A stretch of 64,000 nt of DNA from Isoperla grammatica (Eukaryota; Arthropoda; Insecta; Plecoptera; Perlodidae), in assembly GCA_945910005.1 (NCBI GenBank), contig OX246740.1, positions 45,790,014-45,854,013 of the forward strand, written 5' to 3'. Below the pieces are notes generated by a model. The model saw nothing but the letters and a program-made list of their open reading frames with translations, did not search any database and was not told the DNA's origin. The position numbers were made by a program, and so were the translations under genes. Below are positions 34,109 to 43,700 of the stretch, one piece after another (position 1 is the stretch's first letter; every line of letters begins with the position of its first letter).

Positions 34109-34254
34109 GGAAGGAGTAGGAACGGGTTGCTCCGAAAATTCACCGGTTTTAAAAGTAAGTGACCTTGGTATCATTTTACAATTGTGTGTGTGGTTTTAAT
34201 ATATATTATTTGATCAAATTAAAAACGGGGTACTTCTGCCACGGAGCAAAATTC

Positions 34255-34300
34255 ATGTTTACGCGTGTCGGTACCGCTCTGGGTCCCTTCGTCAGATCGA
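34255..34300 (-). ncRNA. Degenerate hammerhead-like motif
   Basis: Minus strand: CTGACGA (34295-34289), helix GGGACC/GGTACC, then GACA instead of GAAA, then CGCGTAAAC as in the 27.2 kb motif. The altered GAAA box should abolish cleavage. It helps define the left border of the tandem array that follows. Confidence 0.5.
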
Positions 34301-34920
34301 CAGTCGTTCAACTACACAGTCGCTGTGCATTCGTTGTGCATTGTAGAACGACAGTCGTTCAACTACACTACCGCTGTGCAGTTGTGCATTGTAGAATGAC
34401 AGTCGTTCAACTACGCAGCCGTTGTGCATTGTAGAACGACAGTCGTTCAACTACACAGTCACATTGCAGTCGTTGTGCATTGAAGAAGGACAGTCGTTCA
34501 ACTATGCAGTCATTGTGCATTGTAGAAGGACAGTCGTTCAACTCCACAGTCACTGTGAAGTTGTTGTGCATTGTAGAAGGACAGTCATTCAACTACAGTC
34601 ACTGTGAAGTTGTTGTGCATTGTAGAAGGACAGTCGTTCAACTACACAGTCATTGTGCATTGTAGGACAGTCGTTCAAGTACACAGTCACTGTGAAGTTG
34701 TTGTGCATTGTAGAAGGACAGTCGTTCAACAATGCAGTCATTGTGCATTGTAGAAGGACAGTCGTTCAACTACACAGTCACTGTGCAGTTGTTGTGCATT
34801 GTAGAAGGACAGTCCTTCAACTACACAGTCACTGTGCAGTCGTTGTGCATTGTAGACGGACAGTCGTTCAACTACACAGTCACTGTGCAGTCATTGTGCA
34901 TTGTAGAAGGACCGTAGGAG
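34296..34920 (+). repeat. Tandem repeat, about 51-bp unit, bounded by inverted hammerhead-like motifs
   Basis: About 13 units of ACAGTCGTTCAACTACACAG + TCACTGTGCAGTTGTTGTGC + ATTGTAGAAGG with length variants near 42 bp. Every ORF in this block is produced by the repeat. The unit word CAGTCGTT is the same as the bases just before CTGACGA in the 27.2 kb motif (AGTCGTTCTGACGA), so the array probably arose by amplification of the ribozyme 5' flank (helix I side). Confidence 0.9.
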
Positions 34921-34929
34921 GTCCATTGT

Positions 34930-35072
34930 AGGAGGGTCGTTCTGACGAAGGGACCCCGAGCGGTGAATTTTGGCGAGTGTTACCGACGTGGCGAAACAGC
35001 CCTTGTATTTTCAATTTCATTCAAATTAACCCAGGCCACGAAGGCCTTGATATTTTAATACATATATACCCA
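34930..35072 (+). mobile_element. PLE tail with truncated hammerhead-like motif
   Basis: GGTCGTTCTGACGAAGGGAC resembles the 5' half of the hammerhead; after GAGCGGT the sequence jumps to GAATTTTGG, lacking the bases that in the minus-strand copy (34255-34300) contain GACA and ACGCGTAAAC. TACCGACGTGGCGAAAC and CCAGGCCACGAAGGCCTTG follow, ending in ATACATATATA. The 63.85 kb fragment shares GACCGACGTGGCG. Confidence 0.55.
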
Positions 35073-35940
35073 TAAGTTATTGTGTACAGTACACCGAACC
35101 GTGATGTAACAATAACTCATACTTACATCACACTGAGAAAGTGAAATCACATTACAAATTTCAAAATCTCACTTTTAGGTGAGAATCATCCGTAATTTGC
35201 ATTACTGTTTATGTATGATTTATAATTATAACATTCAAACATTATTCATACTTTTCACAGCTATCATATATCAAGCATTGTATAATACAATGTGTTTCAT
35301 CTTGTCTTTCTCGTGTACTTCCATTATTTACATCGTGATGTAAGATGCACGCATCATATCCGCATAATACTAATGTTTACAATTTTGAAAATTTCACGTA
35401 TAGATAACAAATCATCTTTTAAGAGACTGTCTGTCACATCAATTTGGCTCAAACTAACTAAACTAAAACCCTCCTCCCCTTAAATATCACAAAAATTAAA
35501 TGCTCACACACAAACCAAATGGTAGTAGAATGCAGAAAATTGTAACTGACCAATATTTGAAAAGTCAATACATTTTCTGAATAAAATATGTAAATAATAT
35601 GCAGTGGATATCACAAAACAGAGACCCCCCCCCCCTCAGAATTAATCATGGATGTGGTTTAGGAACAGTCGTTAAGGTTCACTCCTCACAAGTTCGTCTT
35701 TACTAGTCATGGTTGTGTTGCACGTTCATGTTTGCGCTCGTTCTCAAATCAATACATTCGAATTTAAATTATGCTTTGCCATAGGCGTATATGAACATTA
35801 TACATGCATTCTTACATACATTCGTGGCGTTCTTAAGCGTTAACTGGCGGAAATTATTTTTATTGCTCTGCGACTAGACTAAATCCTGGGATTTCTAAAC
35901 GCCCTAAAAGAATTGGCGTTACATCCGTTTATTTTGACTA
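35073..35940. other. Intergenic stretch
   Basis: No supported gene; a C-run lies near 35624-35636. Confidence 0.4.
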
Positions 35941-35944
35941 GCCA

Positions 35945-36258
35945 ACAGCCTACTAGCAACACCAATAGACAACAATGAAACAAATTAATTGAATCGATGG
36001 ACAAACAACAAGCTGTCAAAAAATAATTTCTTCTGATTTTGGAAAACAAACAAATACACATACAACACTTTCACTTAGTCGTTGTCCATCTTTAAAAGTT
36101 TTAAATGGCGAGCAGTTACTATTGCAGATTGCTACACTTTTTTTTATTTGTATGATTGCAATTTTATTATTTTGACAGCTGATTGTTTGTCCATCAGTTC
36201 AATTCATTTGTTCCATTGTTGTAGTCCGGATGTGACGTCAGTTGCGGGTTCCCTCCTA
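35945..36258. mobile_element. Imperfect palindromic MITE, copy 3 of 3 (inverted)
   Basis: Matches 12588-12900 in reverse: ends TCCGGATGTGACGTCAGTTG + CGGGTTCCCT, with CCATTGTTGTAG and CAGCTGATTGTTTGTCCATC. Contains TGACGTCA near 36232. Confidence 0.8.
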
Positions 36259-36288
36259 GGGAAGCCGGATTAGCGCCCATATGGACTA

Positions 36289-36540
36289 GAAGCCAAATTC
36301 TTGCGAAACAAACTTGACCAAAGTGCGCGACGCTGGCAAACCGAAGACATGAGGCGAGGGTTTGTTATGTCCTGTGTTTTTGTTTTTTGTTTTATGGTGA
36401 CCATCACAAATAAGGCTAGGTCTAATACATCTGCCAATATTGTATAGCCCTATCTCCAGCTGTTAACATAATAATCAATCCACCGAACCCCCCACTACAC
36501 GATGCATAGGGCGATGTTCGGTTTTCATAAATTTGGCTTC
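36289..36540. mobile_element. TA-flanked MITE
   Basis: Imperfect terminal repeats GAAGCCAAATT / AATTTGGCTTC, extending further with mismatches (TTGCGAAAC / GGTTTTCATAA), with TA on each side. 252 bp, Tc1/mariner-type insertion likely. Confidence 0.65.
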
Positions 36541-37116
36541 TACTGTGTTTGCCGCTATTCCGCTCTCGCACCAACAACACTAGACAGGAAGGGTACAATT
36601 GGATTGGGTGTTGATTTTAATAAGGAGAAGTTTTCGAAATGTCTTCATTATGTTTGTCTTGTCATATAAATACATCTAGAAACTCTTACTGGAATAAAGT
36701 TGGTGCACTGCGATAAATGAAACATTGTCTGTAATAAAAAAATGTATCCCTGCCTACCAATTATTTACCCTAGCCGACACCGCAGCAGCTACAACTGGTG
36801 GAAAGGTACGTGCGTGCATGCAATGAAATTAGTGAGATTTTTTAATAAATAGCCGTTCCTGGTGGCGGTCTCACATTTAGACACCAGTGGTGGGTCTCCC
36901 CCTAAGGGGTGTAACATCCCAACCAACCAAATTCAGAGCTTTCAAATTTAAATAATGAATTGTAGGTTATGTGCTCTGCTATTCTCGGTTCAATACCCAA
37001 TTTTTAGTGGTAGCGATTTTGAGAAATAGGCTATGCTTGGTTCGATATCCAACGTAAGCCGCTCAATTTTGAAAAGAAGGGTTAGTTATGAGGCTATCTT
37101 CACAGTCTAGATCTTA

Positions 37117-37245
37117 TAGCGTGTTTGATTGGTGCACGCTGGCGCAAGGCTAGTTTTGAGGTTATGTCGGCTGCTTGGCAAGCCTACACCGCCTAGGCTC
37201 GTTCAGTGCACGCTGGGTGCAGTCATTTCCAATCGAACATGCTAG
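37117..37245. mobile_element. Small MITE with inverted CCAAT motifs
   Basis: Ends AGCGTGTTTGATTGG / CCAATCGAACATGCT, with further inverted GTGCACGCTGG / CAGTGCACGCTGGG-type pairing inside. No clear duplication. Confidence 0.5.
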
Positions 37246-37411
37246 CCGCACTGAATGCATTTTCAAAAAGTATGGTTATATACCTACATTTACGAACACT
37301 GCGGCAAGCAAGTTACGTTTGTCCGTGTAGTTTACCCTATGGTGCGCGCCATATCTGCCGTCGTACCCATACTTGGGAAAAAGTAAAGTTATGATTGCTG
37401 TTTTTATACAC

Positions 37412-37606
37412 CACGTATACCAAAGAGCGCTAACTCATGTCGACTTGACATGGCCTGATATACACCTCGAAGCGCTTGTTGTCAGGCCTGCTTTTCAAGC
37501 GAGCTAATGCCTCCAAGGCGAGCCGGTTTTTCTTGCTATACGATAGCGAACTAACTCAAGTCGCCTTCACTTAGCTCGCTTTCTGGCTGCCCTTGGTATA
37601 CGTAGT
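37412..37606. mobile_element. Small MITE with ACGTATACCAA ends
   Basis: Terminal ACGTATACCAAAGAGCG is inverted as TGCCCTTGGTATACGT on the right; inner GACTTG/CAAGTC and GCGAGC blocks also pair. Confidence 0.55.
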
Positions 37607-38904
37607 GATGGAGAAACTTTGCATTATAGGTTAAGAATAGGGAATGTGGTCAGTATTTCTCGTTTCTTTTGCTCCAACAAGTTTGCGGTTTGTCGCTCTT
37701 GTGTAGGCCTAGTCACGTTTCCATTTGTATTTTCGATGTTTTCCTGTACTCTTGTAACTTATGTATGTACATACAAAAGCTAAATAAACAACACTGCTAC
37801 TGTTGGTTCTGTTCTTTTACTTCTGCATCTGTCGGGCGTGTAGCCCTTACATCCACCGCCTGCCGAACGTCTAGCATGGATATTCGACCTCCCGTCCTTT
37901 AACATCCATGGCATTTTACAGAGAGAGATACAGGCGCCCAAAATTTCAGATTTTCTCTCAGTCGAGCAAGATCCGAGACTTTTTATTTAAAAAAAAAAAA
38001 TACGAATAAAATCAAGAGAGTTATAAGTAAGAAGGAAAAATGCGATTTTGAAAAGACAAGGTGTTAAAACTTATTCTTTTGGACTTACAAGAAAAAACGG
38101 CTTCAAATTTGTTTATCAATTTTTACAGTTTTTATCATCAGATCGTGTTCTTGAATATTTTTTGAGTCCAACGAAACCCTCAGTTCGCAAATCCATCTAT
38201 ATTTGGCCCTACAATTACAATTAGAAAGTATATGGAGTTGAAAAAAGATTATTTTTTTACAGACGAACGGTTCGTTTCCGCAAAAAACTGTTTATGGATT
38301 CGGATTCCCGGGGTCATTTTTAATGGAATTCGATCATAAAAAGACAAAGTGTAAAAATTGAAAATCTGAGAAGACTATCTGAGAAGGAAGGCCTTGGTTA
38401 CAAAACGTCCAAAAATACTTTTTTTGAATTTTTGCAGTTTTTATGATCAGATCGTATTCTTTGATACTAAATTTTGCATCCTGTGAGACCATCAGTTCGT
38501 AAATCCATCCATATTTGGAGTTACAATTACATTAAGAAGAATCAAGTAGAATATTCATTATTTTTTTTACAGACAAACGGTTGGTTTCCGCCAAAAAACG
38601 TTAACAGTTTCGTGATCACGTGATCAAGGTATATAAAATGCGATTTTAAAAAGATAGGGTGTTGAAACTCATTTCTTTTAAAAAAAAAACGGAATCAAAT
38701 TTTTTTTTAATATTCGGATTTTTTATCGTCAGATCGTATTATCGGATATTTTTAAATCCAGAGAAACCATCAGTTCGAAAATCCATTTATATTATTTGTA
38801 GTTACAATTACAAGAACAATGAATCGAGATACATTGAGATTCATACACGCATACATTGAGAGCAGTGTGCTATCTACTGGTGTAAGCTAGTTTGTCAATT
38901 TCTA

Positions 38905-38989
38905 TCGGATGGCCTGGCGTACGCGGTAGCGTCGCGGCTTCGAGTGCTTGAGGTCTGGCGTTCGAGACCCGTTTCACTCACTTTTTTTT
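38905..38989 (+). ncRNA. tRNA-like pol III module, type 1, oldest copy
   Basis: Box A TGGCGTACGCGG, Box B GCGTTCGAGACC (38958-38969), T-run of eight at 38982-38989. Same layout as the type 1 modules of the homogeneous array but strongly diverged, and closer in Box A to type 2, which suggests that both types descend from one ancestor. Confidence 0.5.
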
Positions 38990-39354
38990 GTTCCACCATT
39001 TTCACGCATTGATATCAATGCATCAACGTGCATGGACACGGTTTATTTTTTAACTGTCAAACGGCTCGTTCTTTTCACAAACGATTTACGGTTTCGCGAT
39101 CAACCAATCAATCAATACGATCTGATGATAAAAACTCCGAAAATCGAAAAAAAAATTGAAGCCGTTTTTTTCTCAATTTTCGGAGTTTTTATCTTCAGAT
39201 CGTATTCTTGGATATTTTTTAGATCCAATGAGACCCTCTTTTCGTAAATCCATCTATGTTAGGTGATACAATTACAATAAGAATGAATCGAGATACATAC
39301 ATGCATTCATTGAGAGCAGTGTGTTATGTACCAGTGTAAGCGAGCTAACTTCCA

Positions 39355-39440
39355 TCGTGAGGCATGGCGTACGGGGTAGCGACGCCGACTAGTGTTTTCG
39401 CGGTCATGGGTTCGAGACCCGTAACCGGCAGTCTTTTTTT
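39355..39440 (+). ncRNA. tRNA-like pol III module, type 2, oldest copy
   Basis: Box A TGGCGTACGGGG at 39365, Box B GGTTCGAGACC (39409-39419), seven Ts at 39434-39440. Flank CATTGAGAGCAGTGTG (near 39308) is shared with type 1 modules. Confidence 0.5.
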
Positions 39441-40197
39441 CTTCCATATTCAGACAAGCAAAGTTGAGAAGGGTTTACTAAGGGGAAATTTTTTTTTTAA
39501 GTGCTCGTAGCAAAAAAACGTGTGGCCCAAATTTGTTTCTGTATTTTTTTTATTTTTTTTGCGTTAATTATCTAGACATCCTGAAAACGAAAATATGCTG
39601 GGGGTCATACTAACAGAGATACAGGCGCCCAAAATTTCAAATTTTGTCTCAGAAGAGCACAATCGGAGAATTTTGAAATTTTTGATTTTTTTTATTTTTT
39701 TAAAAATACGAAACAAATCAAGAGAAAGATGAATAAGAAGGAATCGAGAATCAAAAAATTCTATCTCAAACCGTTTTCCCGTAAAAAAATAAAAACCTCA
39801 AAAAATCAACTATTTTGGTTACCTGAAGTTGGCGTCGCCTCACCACGACCTGTGCAAACCGACGCTACCGACGCTCATACCACGTCACCAAGGATACTCT
39901 ACTCTACTCATACTCTATACATAAAACATGTTAATGCTTGTCTTGCATTAATGGTTAGCCGAGGAAAAATCTTTTAATGTTGGCTGTTCAGTGTGATGTT
40001 CCCAACGTGGGTCCCAAAACTACGTTTTCTGTGGATGTGTATCAGGAGTTCAGACAGCTATAGGAGGTTATAGTGAAGTTCCCAACGTCAAGTCTTGAAA
40101 GACTCAAAACTTCGTTTTCTGGCAATGTGTATCCGGAGTTCAGACGGCTATAGGAGGTTATGATATAAGCTAACTGAATACCCCGAACAATGTACAA

Positions 40198-40328
40198 CAT
40201 TGAGAGCAGTGTGCCTTGTACCTGTGTAAGCGTTGCAAATATCATCGTGTGCTATGGCGCATGTGGTATGTCTCCGCTTAGGATGGTCGAGGTCTGGGGT
40301 TCGAGACCCGCACCTTCCACTCTTTTTT
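40198..40328 (+). ncRNA. tRNA-like pol III module, type 1 (representative of seven)
   Basis: After the shared leader CATTGAGAGCAGTGTG come Box A TGGCGCATGTGG (40255-40266), Box B GGTTCGAGACC (40298-40308) and a TTTTTT run at 40323-40328. Box spacing (about 31 bp) fits a tRNA gene or SINE head. The T-arm would have a distorted stem and no convincing acceptor or anticodon arm is seen, so this is not a translation tRNA. The same module recurs with ATGGCGCATGTGG at 41908, 43565, 45223, 46880 and 48537. A terminator-like T-run right after Box B would yield an RNA of roughly 75-100 nt, unlike a normal SINE, which reads into its body. Confidence 0.5.
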
Positions 40329-40641
40329 GTTTCACCATTTTCACATATTTGTATCAATACATCAACGTGCACGGACATGGTTTATTTTTTAACGGTCAAA
40401 CGGTTCGTTGTTTCCACAAACGATTTACTTTTTCGCGATCACATCAAGATCTAACAAATGCGATTTTAAAAAGACAGTGTGCTGATACTGGATTTTTAGA
40501 GTTAGTTAAAAAACGGCTTCCTGGATATTCTTGGATGTTTTTTAAATCCATTGAGACCCTCTGTCCGTAAATCTATCTAGCTTTGGTGTAACAATTACAA
40601 TAAGAATGAATCGAGATACAATGAGATGTATACATGCATAC

Positions 40642-40773
40642 ATTGAGAGCAGTGGGTTATCTATCAGTGTAAGCGATGCAACTTCCATCGAGTGGCGTGG
40701 CGTACGGGGTAGCGGCGCAAGCTAGAGTTTTCGCGGTCCGGGGTTCGAGTCCCGTAACCGGCAGTATTTTTTT
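40642..40773 (+). ncRNA. tRNA-like pol III module, type 2 (representative of seven)
   Basis: Leader CATTGAGAGCAGTGGG, Box A TGGCGTACGGGG (40698-40709), Box B GGTTCGAGTCC (40742-40752, an exact match to the pol III consensus GGTTCGANTCC), then a run of seven Ts from about 40767. A TTTT inside the module might weaken full-length transcription. Further copies have Box A at about 42355, 44012, 45670 and 47327; a diverged copy lies at 48984 with Box B changed to GGTCCGAGATT. Type 1 and type 2 modules alternate, 444 bp apart within each unit. Confidence 0.5.
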
Positions 40774-43700
40774 CTTCCATATTCAGACAAGCAAAGTTGA
40801 GAAGGGTTTACTAAGGGGAAATGTTTTTTTCAAACGCTCGTAGCTATCATACGGGATGTCCAAATTTGTTTTTGTATTTTTTTTATTTTTTTTGCGATAA
40901 TTATCTAGACATCCTGAAAACGAAACTATGCTGGGGGTCATACTTACAGAGATACAGGCGCCCAAAATTTCAAATTTTGTCTCAGAAGAGCACAATCGGA
41001 GAATTTTGAAATTTTTGATTTTTTTTATTTTTTTAAAAATACAAGTCATATTAAGAAAGCAATGAATAAGAAGAAATTGACAACCAAATAATTCTATCTC
41101 AAACCGTTTACCCGTAAAAAAATAAAAACCTCAAAAAATCAACTATTTTGGTTACCTGAAGTTAGCGTCGCCTCACCACGACCTGTGCAAACCGACGCTA
41201 CCGACGCTCATACCACGTCACCACAGATTCTTTCTGACCTTAAGTTCGAAGCTACGACTAACTAGGTACCACCGTTCATCCACAATCGGTACCGAAAGTG
41301 GAACTTGCCAAGAAAATCTTTGAAATTTCAGCGACGCCTGACGTCGTTTACAATAAACATAGCGAAGCGATGATTTTTTTCATAGTAGATAATTGTCAGA
41401 TCTACCTTGGGAATAAACATTAAAATCGCCCAAATAAACATTATATCCGTAAAGAATATAATACTAAAAAACAGAGTGTATTTGAGCACGTCTTTGGCGA
41501 CGCGTAGCGTCTTTTGTTAAAGGGTTAAGAAAATAATGATTAGCGTTTCTCCATTAGACGTTCATACTCTATACATAAAACATGTTAATGCTTGTCTTGC
41601 ATTAATGGTTAGCCGAGGAAACATGTTTTAATGTTGGCTGTTCAGTGTGATGTTCCCAACGTGGGTCCCAAAACTACGTTTTCTGTGGATGTGTATCAGG
41701 AGTTCAGACAGCTATAGGAGGTTATAGTGAAGTTCCCAACGTCAAGTCTTGAAAGACTCAAAACTGCGTTTTCTGGCAATGTGTATCCGGAGTTCAGACG
41801 GCTATATGAGGTTATGATATAAGCTAACTGAATACCCCGAACAATGTACAACATTGAGAGCAGTGTGCCTTGTACCTGTGTAAGCGCTAGAAATATCATC
41901 GTGTGCTATGGCGCATGTGGTATGTCTCCGCTTAGGATGGTCGAGGTCTGGGGTTCGAGACCTGCACCTACCACTCTTTTTTGTTTCACCATTTTCACAT
42001 ATTTGTATCAATACATCAACGTGCACGGACATGGTTTATTTTTTAACGGTCAAACGGTTCGTTGTTTCCACAAACGATTTACTTTTTCGCGATCACGTGA
42101 TCAAGATCTAACAAATGCGATTTTAAAAAGACAGTGTGCTGATACTGGATTTTTAGAGTTAGTTAAAAAACGGCTTCCTGGATATTCTTGGATGTTTTTT
42201 AAATCCATTGAGACCCTCTGTCCGTAAATCTATCTAGCTTTGGTGTAACAATTACAATAAGAATGAATCGAGATACAATGAGATGTATACATGCATACAT
42301 TGAGAGCAGTGGGTTATCTATCAGTGTAAGCGATGCAGCTTCCATCGAGTGGCGTGGCGTACGGGGTAGCGGCGCAAGCTAGAGTTTTCGCGGTCCGGGG
42401 TTCGAGTCCCGTAACCGGCAGTATTTTTTTCTTCCATATTCAGACAAGCAAAGTTGAGAAGGGTTTACTAAGGGGAAATGTTTTTTTCAAGCGCTCGTAG
42501 CTATCATACGGGATGTCCAAATTTGTTTTTGTATTTTTTTTATTTTTTTTGCGATAATTATCTAGACATCCTGAAAACGAAATTATGCTGGGGGTCATAC
42601 TTACAGAGATACAGGCGCCCAAAATTTCAAATTTTGTCTCAGAAGAGCACAATCGGAGAATTTTGAAATTTTTGATTTTTTTTATTTTTTTAAAAATACG
42701 AGTCATATTAAGAGAGCAATGAATAAGAAGAAAATGACAACCAAATAATTCTATCTCAAACCGTTTACCCGTAAAAAAATAAAAACCTCAAAAAATCAAC
42801 TATTTTGGTTACCTGAAGTTAGCGTCGCCTCACCACGACCGGTGCAAACCGACGCTACCGACGCTAATACCACGTCACCACGGATTCTTTCTGACCTTAA
42901 GTTCGAAGCTACGACTAACTAGGTACCACCGTTCATCCACAATCGGTACCGAAAGTGGAACTTGACAAGAAAATCTTTGAAATTTCAGCGACGCCTGACG
43001 TCGTTTACAATAAACATAGCGAAGCGATGATTTTTTTCATAGTAGATAATTGTCAGATCTACCTCGGGAATAAACATTAAAATCGCCCAAATAAACATTA
43101 TAGCCGTAAAGAATATAATACTAAAAAACAGAGTGTATTTGAGCACGTCTTTGGCGACGTGTAGCGTCTTTTGTTAAAGGGTTAAGAAAATAATGATTAG
43201 CGTTTCTCCATTAGACGTTCATACTCTATACATAAAACATGTTAATGCTTGTCTTGCATTAATGGTTAGCCGAGGAAACATGTTTTAATGTTGGCTGTTC
43301 AGTGTGATGTTCCCAACGTGGGTCCCAAAACTACGTTTTCTGTGGATGTGTATCAGGAGTTCAGACAGCTATAGGAGGTTATAGTGAAGTTCCCAACGTC
43401 AAGTCTTGAAAGACTCAAAACTGCGTTTTCTGGCAATGTGTATCCGGAGTTCAGACGGCTATAGGAGGTTATGATATAAGCTAACTGAATACCCCGAACA
43501 ATGTACAACATTGAGAGCAGTGTGCCTTGTACCTGTGTAAGCGCTAGAAGAATCATCGTGTGCTATGGCGCATGTGGTATGTCTCCGCTTAGGATGGTCG
43601 AGGTCTGGGGTTCGAGACCCGTCACATGCACTCTTTTTTGTTTCACCCTTTTCACATATTTATATCAATACATCAACGTGCACGGACATGGTTTATTTTT

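Larger units (their letters stand above)
33109..34196. mobile_element. Inverted duplication of a Penelope-like element 3' end
   Basis: Two arms of about 380-430 bp, tail-outward: from CACACACACAATTGTAAAACG (33111) to CTGGCTAAACACAGCAGG (minus, near 33480), and mirrored from 33780 to 34195. Each arm holds the C-terminal coding end of a PLE-type protein plus downstream sequence (GAGGAAGGAGTAGGAACGGG). The spacer (33483-33780) is a jumble of TA-rich and AACAGTTTTTCG inverted pieces. The left arm lacks 51 bp that are present in the right arm. Confidence 0.85.

Noticed and set aside
34296..34920. CRISPR-like appearance of regularly spaced repeats
   Set aside because: No unique spacers, eukaryotic context, no cas genes; simple tandem repeat. 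The same applies to the 80-bp and 151-bp arrays.
34159..34931. Set of short ORFs on both strands
   Set aside because: All are translations of the 51-bp tandem repeat.
36770..36807. 32-bp micro-exon between ACCCTAG and GGAAAG|GTACGT
   Set aside because: Too short to test for coding and no partner exon with a matching phase.
40642..40773. Genuine translation tRNA genes in the satellite
   Set aside because: Box A and Box B fit, but no acceptor-stem pairing or proper anticodon arm can be drawn, and the T-stem is distorted.
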